Origin: Streptomyces sp. DG2A-72 | GTDB taxonomy: Bacteria > Actinomycetota > Actinomycetes > Streptomycetales > Streptomycetaceae | Direction: 5' to 3' | Assembly: GCF_030499575.1 (NCBI RefSeq) | Contig: NZ_JASTLC010000001.1 | Coordinates: 930,001-994,000 of the forward strand | Length of the DNA stretch: 64,000 bases | Part shown: positions 43,715 through 52,694 of the stretch, piece after piece | Numbering within the stretch: the first letter of the stretch is position 1 | How the letters are laid out: every line of letters begins with the position of its first letter | Notes under the pieces: generated by a model | Seen by the model: the letters and a program-made list of their open reading frames with translations, nothing else | Told to the model about the DNA's origin: nothing | Database searches by the model: none | Made by a program: the position numbers and the translations under genes

Positions 43715-44514
43715 ATGAAGCTCGACAAGCCGATGCCCGGCGGACCCTGCTGGACCGAGCTGGGAACCGATGACCTGACGGCGGCCAAACGGTTCTACGA
43801 GGAGCTGTTCGGCTGGCGCACCGTGACGGATCCGCGCGAGGAGGCGGGCGGCTACACGATGGCCCACCTCGGCGATGCCCCGGTCGCCGCGCTGACCCCG
43901 CTGTACCAGGAGGGGCAGCCCGTCGCGTGGAACGTGTCGTTCGCGATGGGGGTCCCCCCGCTCGAGCGAAGTCGAGAGTGGGGGAGGACGCCGACGACGC
44001 GGCGCAGCGGGTGGCGGAGGCCGGCGGGACGGTGCTGGTCGGTCCGACGGAGGTGTTCGACGTGGGCCGGTTCGCGGTGGCTCTCGACCCCACCGGTGCC
44101 GCCTTCCAGCTGTGGCAGGCGCGGACGTTCCCGGGCGCCGGGCTGTTCAACGCGCCCGGGGCGCTGGGCTGGGTGGAGCTGCTGACCCGGGCGCCGGAGC
44201 GCGCCGAGTCCTTCTACACGACGGTCTTCGGCTGGAGCGTCGACTCCTCCGCGCACTACACGCAGTGGGGCATCGACGGCGCCGACTTCGGCGGCATGAC
44301 CACGATGGACGACAAGTTCCCGCCCGAGGTGCCGACCCACTGGCTGCCCTACTTCGCCGTGGCCGACGTGGACACCAGCGCGGCCACCGCGGCAGGAGCG
44401 GGCGGCACGGTCCTCATGGAGCCGACGTCCGTACCGCGCGGGCCGCGGATCGCGGTGCTGCGGGATCCGCAGGGGGCGGTGTTCGGGGTCTACCTCGCGG
44501 GGGACGAGGGCTGA
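43715..44514 (+). pseudogene. two-domain VOC protein split by a short palindromic insert
   Basis: The first part (43715-43945) reads MKLDKPMPGGPCWTELGTDDLTAAKRFYEELFGW to AWNVSFA, a VOC domain. The second part (43984-44514, other frame) reads EDADDAAQRVAEAGGTVLVGPT and so on through a second VOC domain (NAPGALGWVELLTRAPERAESFYTTVFGWSV) to VFGVYLAGDEG. About 38 bases at 43946-43983 separate them and shift the frame. Removing the insert would give a protein of about 253 residues similar to PhnB/27-kDa-antigen-like VOC proteins. As it stands the product ends at 44185. Confidence 0.8.
43946..43983. mobile_element. short palindromic repeat inserted in a VOC gene
   Basis: The segment ATGGGGGTCCCCCCGCTCGA then GCGAAGTCGAGAGTGGGG folds as CCCCC...GGGGG around an inner CTCGA-GCGAAG-TCGAG stem. 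I know this type of sequence as a small repeat scattered in Streptomyces genomes. It has no coding capacity. Here it lies inside a coding frame, with exact ends uncertain by three bases. Confidence 0.75.
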
Positions 44515-44616
44515 GGCGACGGCAGGCGCCGGGGCAACGGCCAGGGCGGGGCCTTGCGTTGAAGCGCGCTCCAGCTCCTAGCGTCGTACGCACGACCTCC
44601 TCGAAAGGGAACCACC

Positions 44617-45669
44617 GTGCGTTACACACTGTTCGGCAGGACCGGTCTGCGCGTGAGCGAGCTGAGCCTGGGCGCGATGACCATCGGCGACGACTGGGGC
44701 TGGGGTGCCGGCCAGGAGGTCAGCGCCCGGATCCTGGACGCGTACGCGGACGCCGGCGGCAATTTCGTCGACACGGCGAACAACTACACCGACGGCAGCT
44801 CCGAGCGGATCCTCGGGGAGCTGCTCGAAGGGCGGCGTGACGAGTTCGTGCTGGCCAGCAAGTACACGTGCGGGATCCGCAAGGGGGATGTCAACGCCGC
44901 GGGCAATCACCGCAAGAACCTGGTCCAGTCGGTGGAGGCGAGCCTACGGCGGCTGCGCACCGACCGCCTCGACGTGCTGTGGGTGCACGCCCGCGACAAC
45001 TTCACGCCGGTCGACGAGGTCATGCGGGCGCTGGACGACCTGGTGCGGACGGGCAAGGTGCTGTACATCGGCGTCTCGGACTGGCCCGCCTGGGAGATCG
45101 CGCAGGCCAACACCCTTGCCGAACTGCGGGGTTGGACGTCGTTCGCCGGTTCGCAGCTGCGCTACAACCTCCTCGATCGCACTCCGGAACGTGAACTGCT
45201 GCCGCAGGCAAGGGCGTTCGACCTGGCCGTGCTGGCCTGGGCACCGCTCGCGGCCGGACAGCTCACCGGCAAGTACCGCCGCGGTGAGCCGGGACGGCTG
45301 AGCGCGCAGGAGGACCGGCCGGATCCGCAGGAGGAGGACGTCATCACGGCCGTCGTGGAGGTCGCCGAGCAGGGCGGCTGGAGCCCGGCGCAGGTGGCCC
45401 TGGCCTGGCTGCTCGGCCGGCCCGGCACCGTCGTCCCGATCATCGCCGCGACCAAGGAGAGCCAGCTCGCCGACAACCTCGGCAGTGTCGGTGTCCGGCT
45501 CGACGCCGACGCCGTCGCCCGCCTCGACGAAGTGAGCGCGGTGCCGCTCGGCTTCCCGCACGACTTCGTCCGCGAACCGGCCGTCACCCGGAACATCTAC
45601 GGCGACCGCTGGCCCGACATCGTCGACCGGCGTTCCACGTACCGCCGCACCGCCCACGAGGTGCTCTGA
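44617..45669 (+). CDS. aldo/keto reductase
   Basis: The 350-residue protein has the AKR catalytic tetrad: D52 and Y57 in GNFVDTANNYTDGSSE, K82 in FVLASKYTCG and H124 in DVLWVHARDN, and the NADPH-binding end IPIIAATKESQLADNLGSV-like segment (VPIIAATKESQLADN). It reduces an aldehyde or ketone with NADPH in the cytosol. GTG 44617 follows a GAAAGGG ribosome binding site. Close relatives are annotated general stress or oxidoreductases; the substrate is unknown. Confidence 0.92.
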   Translation: MRYTLFGRTGLRVSELSLGAMTIGDDWGWGAGQEVSARILDAYADAGGNFVDTANNYTDGSSERILGELLEGRRDEFVLASKYTCGIRKGDVNAAGNHRKNLVQSVEASLRRLRTDRLDVLWVHARDNFTPVDEVMRALDDLVRTGKVLYIGVSDWPAWEIAQANTLAELRGWTSFAGSQLRYNLLDRTPERELLPQARAFDLAVLAWAPLAAGQLTGKYRRGEPGRLSAQEDRPDPQEEDVITAVVEVAEQGGWSPAQVALAWLLGRPGTVVPIIAATKESQLADNLGSVGVRLDADAVARLDEVSAVPLGFPHDFVREPAVTRNIYGDRWPDIVDRRSTYRRTAHEVL

Positions 45670-45870
45670 TCAGACGCGCAGTCCGCCCAGGCGCCCTTCC
45701 AGCTGTGCGAGCAACTCGCCGAGCAGAGGAGAAGGTCTCACAGGCCGGTTCGCCGGCGAACCCGTGCTCCACCGAATGCCCCCCGCGTACACCCTTGCGC
45801 TCGTATGCGCGCCGCCTGCCCCGGGCATCTCCTGACCGAGTGGCCGCGACCGTCGACCGCGGAGGTGCGT

Positions 45871-46401
45871 GTGCACGGAACGGCTTCGTCCGGCTGGCTG
45901 CTGGTCGTGCTGTGCATGGCGACCGGCGCCTACTGTCTGCTGCGGATGCGCAGCAGCGTCGAGGAGCAGCGCCGTGCCGCGGGCGGTGAGGCGCTGATGG
46001 GTTTCGGCATGGCCGCGATGGCCGTACCGGCCGCGGTGTTCACGCCCCCTTCATGGGCCTGGCCCGTGTACGCGGCCGTGTTTGGCGTGGCCGCGCTGCA
46101 CGCGTTGTGGGCGGCACGGACGCACGCCCACCATCTGCACCACCTGGTCGGCGCCTCGGCCATGGTCTACATGGCGCTGGCGATGGCCGCCTCGCCGGGA
46201 CGGCACGGCGATTCCGGAGTCCCCCTCGTCACGGCGGCGCTGCTGGCGTACTTCGTGGCGTACGTGCTGCTGTCGGGCGCCCGGCTGGTGCCCGTCGGCG
46301 CCGGTGGCGGGAGCGTGGGGTGGGGCAACCGGCCGGAGCTGTCACGGGCCTGCCGGCTGTCGATGGGGATCGGGATGGTCGCGATGCTGCTGGCGCTGTG
46401 A
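45871..46401 (+). CDS. DUF5134 membrane protein
   Basis: The 176-residue protein has five or so membrane helices and the family pattern of histidines in HALWAARTHAHHLHHLVGASAMVYMALAMA. GTG 45871 follows GGAGGT. The HxHHLHHLVGAxAM core is typical of DUF5134. It is followed at 86 bases by an M56 metallopeptidase gene, a pairing I have seen before. Confidence 0.8.
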   Translation: MHGTASSGWLLVVLCMATGAYCLLRMRSSVEEQRRAAGGEALMGFGMAAMAVPAAVFTPPSWAWPVYAAVFGVAALHALWAARTHAHHLHHLVGASAMVYMALAMAASPGRHGDSGVPLVTAALLAYFVAYVLLSGARLVPVGAGGGSVGWGNRPELSRACRLSMGIGMVAMLLAL

Positions 46402-46487
46402 GTACTGGCCGCATACGGCCGTGGTCTGCGTCACTTCGGCGTGACAAGCCGTACCCCTGAGCGTTCCGCCGCTCATAGGGTGCTCCC

Positions 46488-47423
46488 ATGATGGTCCCCG
46501 CGGCACTGTTGCTGCTCGGCGCCCTGACCGCCGTGGTCGCCCCTCGGCTGATCGCCCGGGCCGACTGGCCGGACCGTGAACCCGTGGTCGCCCTGTGGGT
46601 GTGGCAGTGCGTGGTGGCGGCCGTGCTCCTGTGCTGTGCGCTGTCGATGACGCTCAGCGCGGCGGCGGCCTGGCAGGCGGTCCGGGGCCATGTGTTCGCG
46701 CCCGCGCCGCACGCCGTCGTGGAGGCCTACGCCTTCGGTCCCACCGGCCCCTGGGCCGCCACGACCGCGGTGGCGCTCGCGCTGGGCGGGGTGTGGAGCG
46801 CGGCGATGCTGGTCCGCGAGGTTGCACGGGCACGCGCACGGCGACGTCAGCGGCGGGCCGAACTCCTCGTCCGCGCCCCGCGGTTGCCCGGCGAGGGGCC
46901 CGAACATCACCAGCTGGTCGTTCTAGAGGGCGAGCGGCCCGACGCCTGGTGGTTGCCGGGCGCGCGGCCCCAACTGGTCGTCACCACCGCCGCGTTGCGC
47001 CGGCTGAAGGGCCGGCAGCTGGACGCCGTGCTGGCCCACGAGGAAGGGCACGCGCAGGCGCGGCACGACTGGCTGCTGCACTGCTCGGCCGCGCTGGCGG
47101 GCGGGTTTCCGCAGGTGCCGGTGTTCGCCGCGTTCCGTGACGAGATGCACCGGCTGGTCGAGCTCGCCGCCGACGACACAGCCTCCCGGCGCTTCGGCCG
47201 CCTGACCACCGCCCTGGCGCTGGTGGAACTCAACGAGGACCGGGGCGTGTTCGGCCACGGGGCCACCCCGCACACCCATGTGCCGCAGCGGGTGAACCGG
47301 CTGCTCACTCCCCCGGACCGGCTCTCGACGGCCCGGCGGCTGCGGCTCACCGCGGCGGCCTCGCTGGTGCCGGTGGTGCCGGTACTGGTGGCGTTCGTAC
47401 CGGCGCTGCGGACACTGGGCTAG
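46488..47423 (+). CDS. M56 family membrane metallopeptidase
   Basis: The 311-residue membrane protease has four membrane helices and the zinc motif H184-EEG-H188 in VLAHEEGHAQARHDWLLH, with downstream ELAADDTASRR giving the third ligand. It is BlaR1-like but without a penicillin sensor domain. No blaI-type repressor gene is beside it; DUF5134 is upstream instead. ATG 46488 is the start; a second ATG is one codon later. Confidence 0.9.
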   Translation: MMVPAALLLLGALTAVVAPRLIARADWPDREPVVALWVWQCVVAAVLLCCALSMTLSAAAAWQAVRGHVFAPAPHAVVEAYAFGPTGPWAATTAVALALGGVWSAAMLVREVARARARRRQRRAELLVRAPRLPGEGPEHHQLVVLEGERPDAWWLPGARPQLVVTTAALRRLKGRQLDAVLAHEEGHAQARHDWLLHCSAALAGGFPQVPVFAAFRDEMHRLVELAADDTASRRFGRLTTALALVELNEDRGVFGHGATPHTHVPQRVNRLLTPPDRLSTARRLRLTAAASLVPVVPVLVAFVPALRTLG

Positions 47424-47530
47424 GGCCGGTGGGAAGGATCAGGCGGCTGGAATCCCGTCCGTCCGCGGCACTGGCCCCCGCGGAGCCCCGGAATTCGCCT
47501 AACTCCCCGTCGTTCGGCGAGGATCACAGC

Positions 47531-48202
47531 ATGCACACCCCACCCGTCGACTCCCCGCCCCGCCCGCCCGGCCATCGCGGCGCCCTGCGCTCCGCCGCCG
47601 CCCTGGCGGCGTCCTCCCTGCTGCTCCTCATCCTGGTCGCGGCGGAGTGGGGCCCCCTGATCACGCTCGACGGCGACATCTCCCGGACCACGCACCGCTG
47701 GGCGGTCGACGACCCCGGGGTCACACAGGCGTGCCGCATCCTCACGGACTGGGTGTGGGACCCGTGGACGATGCGCATCCTGTGCGCGGCCGTCGTGGTG
47801 TGGCTGATGTGGAGACGCAGGGCCTGGCGGACGGCTCTGTGGCTGACCGCCACCGTGGCCCTGGGCACCCTGGTGCAGCAGTCCCTCAAAGCGGCGGTCG
47901 GCCGGGCCCGCCCGGTCTGGCCCGACCCCGTCGACTCGGCCCACTACGCGGCGTTCCCGTCCGGCCACGCCATGACCGCCGCGGTGGTCTGCGGCGTCCT
48001 GCTGTGGCTCCTCCACCACTACGGCGCCGGCCGCGTCCTGTGGCGTACGGCGGTGGCGGTGGCGGTGATCTCCGTGGTCGGCGTCGGCCTGACCCGCGTA
48101 TGGCTCGGCGTGCACTGGACCACGGACGTCGTCGGCGGCTGGCTGCTGGGCGCGACGCTGGCGGCGCTGGCGGCGCTGGTGCACCGGCGGTGGATCGCCT
48201 AG
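47531..48202 (+). CDS. PAP2 family phosphatase
   Basis: The 223-residue membrane protein has the three PAP2 motifs: KAAVGRARP (motif 1), FPSGHAMTA (motif 2) and RVWLGVHWTTDVVGG (motif 3), and about six helices. It dephosphorylates a lipid such as undecaprenyl-PP or phosphatidic acid on the outer membrane face. ATG 47531 is used; upstream codons are not family-like. Confidence 0.92.
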   Translation: MHTPPVDSPPRPPGHRGALRSAAALAASSLLLLILVAAEWGPLITLDGDISRTTHRWAVDDPGVTQACRILTDWVWDPWTMRILCAAVVVWLMWRRRAWRTALWLTATVALGTLVQQSLKAAVGRARPVWPDPVDSAHYAAFPSGHAMTAAVVCGVLLWLLHHYGAGRVLWRTAVAVAVISVVGVGLTRVWLGVHWTTDVVGGWLLGATLAALAALVHRRWIA

Positions 48203-48270
48203 GTACGGCCCTGCGTCGCCGGGTCGGCGATCTTCCCTCCCGATGCGCCGCGTCCTCGTAGGATCGCCTC

Positions 48271-48960
48271 ATGACTGCCGTGCTGTTCGATTTCTCCGGG
48301 ACCCTCTTCCGTGTCGAGTCCACCGAGTCCTGGCTGCGGGGTGCGCTCGCCGAGGCCGGGATCGAGCTGCCGGAGCCGGAGTTGACCGAGACGGCGCAGG
48401 CGCTGGAGACGGCGGGGGCGCTGCCCGGCGGGGCCGATCCGGAGCGGCTGCCCACGGAGGTCGCCGAGGTGTGGGACGTCCGGGACCAGAGCTCGGAGCT
48501 GCACCGGGCGGCGTACACCGGGCTCTCCCGGCAGGTGCCGCTGCCCGACCCGGGGTTGCACGACGCGCTGTACGACCGCCATATGCGGCCCGCCGCCTGG
48601 GCCCCGTACCCTGATGCCGCGGAGGTCCTGCACACCCTGCGTGAGCGCGGAATCCCGGTCGGTGTGGTGAGCAACATCGGCTGGGATCTGCGCCCGGTGT
48701 TCCGCGAGCACGGCCTCGACCCGTACATCGACGTATACGTTCTGTCGTACGAGCACGGCATCAGAAAGCCGGACCCGCGGCTGTTCGCGACCGCCTGCGC
48801 GAAGCTCGGCGTCGAACCGCGGGACGCGCTCATGGTCGGTGACAACCGCCGCGCGGACGGCGGCGCGGCCACGCTGGGCTGCGGGGTGCACTTCGTGGAC
48901 CATCTGCCGGTGGCACTGCGGCCCGACGGCCTGCGGCCGGTGCTTGACCTGGTGGGCTGA
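48271..48960 (+). CDS. HAD family hydrolase
   Basis: The 229-residue protein has the HAD motifs VLFDFSGTLF (nucleophile D7, but S9 where the acid-base Asp is usual), VVSNIG (motif II), GIRKPDPRLF (motif III Lys) and MVGDNRRADGGAA (motif IV). The cap is at about 20-90. Substitution of the second Asp by Ser may lower phosphatase activity or change the reaction. The substrate is unknown. Confidence 0.88.
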   Translation: MTAVLFDFSGTLFRVESTESWLRGALAEAGIELPEPELTETAQALETAGALPGGADPERLPTEVAEVWDVRDQSSELHRAAYTGLSRQVPLPDPGLHDALYDRHMRPAAWAPYPDAAEVLHTLRERGIPVGVVSNIGWDLRPVFREHGLDPYIDVYVLSYEHGIRKPDPRLFATACAKLGVEPRDALMVGDNRRADGGAATLGCGVHFVDHLPVALRPDGLRPVLDLVG

Positions 48961-49070
48961 GCCGGCCCGGAAGTGGCCGCCTCCTCGGACGATCCCCCGC
49001 GTTGCCCGAGGAAGACGGCAGCACCGGACCAGCCCGCGGAAAGGGGCAGGTCCGGACTCGCCTGAGTATA

Positions 49071-49091
49071 GTTGGCTGCCAGCCAGTCAAC
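49071..49091. promoter_or_regulatory. TetR-type operator upstream of 49106
   Basis: GTTGGCTG (49071-49078) and CAGTCAAC (49084-49091) form an 8-base dyad with one mismatch, 14 bases before the TetR start, partly over a TATAGT box at 49067-49072. Autorepression is likely. Confidence 0.6.
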
Positions 49092-49105
49092 GCAGGAGTT
49101 ACAGC

Positions 49106-49783
49106 ATGTCCCCGCGCAGCGCCTCGGTCAATGAAGAGTTGCGGCGGCGTTCCCGGGAGCGGCTTTTGCAGGCGGCGGTCGAACTGGTCGGTGAGCGCGG
49201 GTTCGAGGCGACGACGCTGGGCGACATCGCGGACAGAGCGGGCTCGGCGCGCGGCCTGGTTTCGTACTACTTTCCCGGCAAACGCCAGCTCGTGCAGTCC
49301 GCGGTGCACCGGCTGATGAACCGCACGCTGGAGGAGGCGCTGGAGCGCGAGCCGCGTACCGGGGACGGCCGGGAGCGGATGGCGCGGGCGATCGACGCGA
49401 TCCTGAGCCTGGCCCGGGACCGGCCCGTGCTGATGCGCCAGCACATGGCCGGGCTGCTGCAGTCCGAGGGATTCATGCCGTGCCAGGAGCAGCGGCGGCT
49501 GGCCGAGCTGCTGCGGGACACCGTCGCCCGCAACGGCTCACAGGACGTCGACGCCGACTACACGATGCTGCGCGCCCTGCTGATGGGCGCGGTCTACGCG
49601 GCGCTGGTGCCGGGTGCTCCGATGCCCCTGCCGGTGCTGCGGGCCGAGCTGTTCAAGCGCTACCGGCTGGACTGGGAGCTGGGCGTCCCGCCGGACACCG
49701 AGGTGGCGTCCGGCGGGACGGGTGACACGGATCTGTCACGGTTCTTCGCGACCGGCGAGCGGCCCGCAGATCAGTCGAAGTAG
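49106..49783 (+). CDS. TetR family regulator
   Basis: The 225-residue protein has the TetR HTH (ATTLGDIADRAGSARGLVSYYFPGKRQLV, about 36-65) and a helical ligand domain. An AGGAG site precedes ATG 49106. Its 3' end overlaps the convergent LVIVD gene by 13 bases. Its target may be itself or the neighbouring HAD gene. Confidence 0.9.
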   Translation: MSPRSASVNEELRRRSRERLLQAAVELVGERGFEATTLGDIADRAGSARGLVSYYFPGKRQLVQSAVHRLMNRTLEEALEREPRTGDGRERMARAIDAILSLARDRPVLMRQHMAGLLQSEGFMPCQEQRRLAELLRDTVARNGSQDVDADYTMLRALLMGAVYAALVPGAPMPLPVLRAELFKRYRLDWELGVPPDTEVASGGTGDTDLSRFFATGERPADQSK

Positions 49784-51273
49784 TCCGGCTGGGTCTGCAC
49801 GTTGAGCTCGCTCATCCGCACCCACTTGGCCGGGTCGGTACGCCGGTCGTTGATCTTGAGGACGTCGAGACCCTTGGCGATGTCGTTCGAGTAGATGTAG
49901 CCGTTGTAGTAGTACGCCGACCAGGAACCGGCCGTCGTGACCCTGTCCGTGGTCAGCGGGCCGCGCTCGAAGTAGGCGATCTCCTTCGGGTGGGCGGAGT
50001 TCGTGAAGTCCCAGACGGAGACGCCGCCCTGGTACCAGGCTTGGACCATGATGTCCCTGCCCTTGACCGGGATCAGCGAGCCGTTGTGGGCCACGCAGAC
50101 CTCGGTGTCCGCCTGGTGGCGGTCGATCTTGAAGTAGCTGCGGAAGACCAGCTTGCGCTTGTCGCCCTTGCCCACGAGGTCGTAGATGCCGTCGGCACCG
50201 CGGTTCGGGCCGATCTCCTCGTTGCAGGTGGCCGCTCCGCCGCCGCCCAGCTCGTCGGTGAAGATGACCTTGTTGGCCTTCTGGTTGAAGGTCGCCGAGT
50301 GCCAGAACGCGAAGTTGACGTTGTCCTGGACCCGGTCGATGACCTTCGGGTGCTCCGGGTCCTCGATGGAGAACAGGATGCCGTCGCCCATGCAGGCGCC
50401 GGCGGCCAGGTCCTTCGAGGGCAGCACGGTGATGTCGTGGCAGCCGGTGGTCTTCGAGACGCCGGGGTTGGTGGGCGCGCCCGGGTTGCCGCCGCCGTCG
50501 GGTCCCTCGCCCGGGAAGAGGACCGGGAAGCCCACCATGGCGGCCTTCTCGGGGGCCTTGCGCGGGACCTTGATGACCGAGATGCCGTCGTGCGGTGGCT
50601 GGCAGTCGGGGTAGGTGGCGCTCGGCGAGTAGGAGGAGACGTAGACGTAGACGTTCCGGCGCTCGGGCACCAGCGTGTGGGTGTGCGAGCCGCAGGCGGT
50701 CTCCACGGCGGCGACGTACCTCGGGTTGGCCTTGTCGCTGATGTCGAAGACCTTCATGCCCTCCCACGAGGACTTCTCGGTCGCGGGCTGCGTGGTGCTG
50801 CTGCAACTGCTGTCGCTGCGCGAGGAGTCGGTGGACAGGAAGAGCAGGTCGCCGGAGACCGAGATGTCGTTCTGCGAGCCGGGACACAGCACCTGGGAGA
50901 CCGTCTTCGGGGCCTTCGGGTTGCTGATGTCGAAGATCCGGAAGCCGTCGTAGTTGCCGGCGAAGGCGTACCTGCCCTGGAAGGCGAGGTCCGAATTGGT
51001 GCCGGGCAGCACGTCCTTGGGGATGTTCGTCACGTGCTGGATGTTGGCGGAGTGGACGATCTCGTCCTGGCCTGGTATCTCACCGCTCTCGACGGACCGT
51101 CTCACCTCGGCCTGGGTGCTCTTGGAGACCTCCTTCTGCGCCGCCGGGCCGTCCCCCGGGTCGGGGGTCGCGGCCGCCGGACCGCCCGTGAGCAGCGCGG
51201 CCAGCAGCCCGACGGCGACAGCGCCGACTCCCAGGCGTCTGTGCCGCGTTCGGGGTTCGTTCAACAGGATCAC
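49771..51273 (-). CDS. secreted LVIVD-repeat (beta-propeller) protein
   Basis: The 500-residue protein begins with GTG 51273 after GGGAGGAAACA and has a signal peptide (RRLGVGAVAVGLLAALLTGGPAAA). The mature part has repeated propeller blades such as GRYAFAGNYDGFRIFDISNP, GDLLFLSTDSS, EGMKVFDISDKANPRYVAAV and GGVSVWDFTNSAHPKEIAYF, the LVIVD type. Several cysteines (CPGSQND, CGSHTHT, CNEEIGP) may pair or bind metal. It is divergent from the DUF305 lipoprotein gene across 96 bases with a shared dyad. Function unknown; it probably acts at the cell surface. Confidence 0.85.
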   Translation of the reverse strand: MILLNEPRTRHRRLGVGAVAVGLLAALLTGGPAAATPDPGDGPAAQKEVSKSTQAEVRRSVESGEIPGQDEIVHSANIQHVTNIPKDVLPGTNSDLAFQGRYAFAGNYDGFRIFDISNPKAPKTVSQVLCPGSQNDISVSGDLLFLSTDSSRSDSSCSSTTQPATEKSSWEGMKVFDISDKANPRYVAAVETACGSHTHTLVPERRNVYVYVSSYSPSATYPDCQPPHDGISVIKVPRKAPEKAAMVGFPVLFPGEGPDGGGNPGAPTNPGVSKTTGCHDITVLPSKDLAAGACMGDGILFSIEDPEHPKVIDRVQDNVNFAFWHSATFNQKANKVIFTDELGGGGAATCNEEIGPNRGADGIYDLVGKGDKRKLVFRSYFKIDRHQADTEVCVAHNGSLIPVKGRDIMVQAWYQGGVSVWDFTNSAHPKEIAYFERGPLTTDRVTTAGSWSAYYYNGYIYSNDIAKGLDVLKINDRRTDPAKWVRMSELNVQTQPDYFD

Positions 51274-51289
51274 TGTTTCCTCCCTAGTT

Positions 51290-51307
51290 CCGTTCGCGTG
51301 TGAACGG
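51290..51307. promoter_or_regulatory. dyad CCGTTC-GCGTGT-GAACGG between LVIVD and DUF305 genes
   Basis: A perfect 6-base inverted repeat with a 6-base centre lies 17 bases upstream of the LVIVD start and 63 bases upstream of the DUF305 start. It could be the operator for both. Confidence 0.5.
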
Positions 51308-51369
51308 TTCATGCACGTCGAAGTATTGTCTTGGACATGCTCATACCAACAGAGGGACACGGACATGTA

Positions 51370-52011
51370 ATGAAGCTTTTCAATCGATCGTTTACGGCCG
51401 TCCTGGCCGCCATCGCCGTTCTGGCGCTGGGAAGTTGCGACTCCGGATCCGACGCCGACTCCGCCCCGGAGAGCGGGCCATCGGTGATCGTGCCGGGCAA
51501 GCCGGGCGAGGCGAACCACACGATGTCCGCCGAGGACGCCGCAGAGCAGCGCGCCGACGACGACTCCCCCAACTCCGCGGACGTGTCGTTCGCCCGCATG
51601 ATGATCGAGCACCACTCCCAGGCCCTGGAGATGACCGAACTCGCCCCGGACCGCGCCGAGTCGACGAAGATCAAGAAGCTGGCCGAGCGGATCGCGGCCG
51701 CACAGAAGCCGGAGATCGAGGGCATGAAGGGCTGGCTGAAGACGCACGGCGAGAAGGAGACGGGCGGCGGACACGACCACGCCTCGATGCCCGGGATGGC
51801 GACCGAGGGTCAGCTCAGCAACTTGCGCAAGGCCAAGGGGAAAGCGTTCGACCAGCTCTTCATCACCCTCATGATCACCCATCACGAAGGGGCGGTCACC
51901 ATGGCCACGGAGGTGAAGGCGCAGGGCAACAACGTTCAGATCGAGGAGATGGCGGACGACACGGTCGCCCAGCAGACCAGCGAGATCAACCGGATGCGGG
52001 ACCTGCCGTGA
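51370..52011 (+). CDS. DUF305 lipoprotein
   Basis: The 213-residue protein has a lipobox with C23 (VLALGSC). Its two DUF305 units are SFARMMIEHHSQALEMTEL and LFITLMITHHEGAVTMATEV, each with a His-His pair and nearby Met. Between them lies HDHASMPGM. His/Met-rich sites suggest metal (for example copper) binding, but this is inference. ATG 51370 is used; an ATG at 51331 would put 13 residues before the signal. Confidence 0.9.
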   Translation: MKLFNRSFTAVLAAIAVLALGSCDSGSDADSAPESGPSVIVPGKPGEANHTMSAEDAAEQRADDDSPNSADVSFARMMIEHHSQALEMTELAPDRAESTKIKKLAERIAAAQKPEIEGMKGWLKTHGEKETGGGHDHASMPGMATEGQLSNLRKAKGKAFDQLFITLMITHHEGAVTMATEVKAQGNNVQIEEMADDTVAQQTSEINRMRDLP

Positions 52012-52023
52012 GCCGGGCGCGCC

Positions 52024-52506
52024 TCAGCGGCGTGCGTGACGCGCCGTCAGGAACCCGGTGTCGCGGGCCTGGGCGATCAGGCTGAGCGACCGGCGCCGGC
52101 TGTGCCCGGTCGCGCCCATCACCGCGAGGACGGGATCGACACCCTCCTCCTGTGCCGCGCGGTACTCCCGGGCCACCAGCCACTGCCCCGCGATGCCGCG
52201 CGGCCAGGCGGGCCGGGCATGCCGCGAGGCCCCCGGCTCGCCGGCCGGCTCCACCCCGCACACCTCGGACAGCGGGCCCTCGACCCACTCGGCGAGCACC
52301 GCCAGATCGTCGAGGGACAACGCCGGCTGGGCCCGCACGTCCTCGATGCAGACCCCGGCGTCGGACACCACGGCGAGCAGGTCGACCTGCGCACCGTCCG
52401 GGAACGCCAGCCGAACGCCCCACCAGGACGTCACGCCGGCGTCGTCCCCATCGGCTCCGTCTTCCCGCACTTCCCACGCGGGCCACACGGACACCGCACC
52501 GTCCAT
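52024..52506 (-). CDS. DUF6214 family protein
   Basis: The 160-residue protein has SWWGVRLAFPDGAQVDLLAVVSDAGVCIEDVRA, then LSLDDLAVLAEWVEGPLSEVC, and a C-terminal helix-turn-helix-like end (YRAAQEEGVDPVLAVMGATGHSRRRSLSLIAQARDTGFLT). I recognise it as DUF6214. The end looks like a DNA-binding unit, so it may be a regulator. ATG 52506 (MDGAVSV) is likely; an upstream ATG at 52548 adds 14 residues. Confidence 0.75.
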   Translation of the reverse strand: MDGAVSVWPAWEVREDGADGDDAGVTSWWGVRLAFPDGAQVDLLAVVSDAGVCIEDVRAQPALSLDDLAVLAEWVEGPLSEVCGVEPAGEPGASRHARPAWPRGIAGQWLVAREYRAAQEEGVDPVLAVMGATGHSRRRSLSLIAQARDTGFLTARHARR

Positions 52507-52694
52507 CGGACAACGATCAGAAAGATCAAGAAAGGATGCTTCGAGCACACACGCAACGAAACCGCATGATCACATTCCATACGAAAGGACACGCGCGCCC
52601 GTCCTCCGGTCAGCACCCTGTCAGCGGAGCATCCGCGGTGCGATGCTGGAAGCGTCAGCGATCTCCGACGGTCTTCGGGGTAAGGAGTTCCGCC

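Noticed and set aside
45670..45876. Minus-strand frame ending LLGELLAQLEGRLGGLRV next to the aldo/keto reductase
   Set aside because: It could be the C-terminus of a lost gene, but it has no start, no ribosome binding site and no known domain, so I do not call it.
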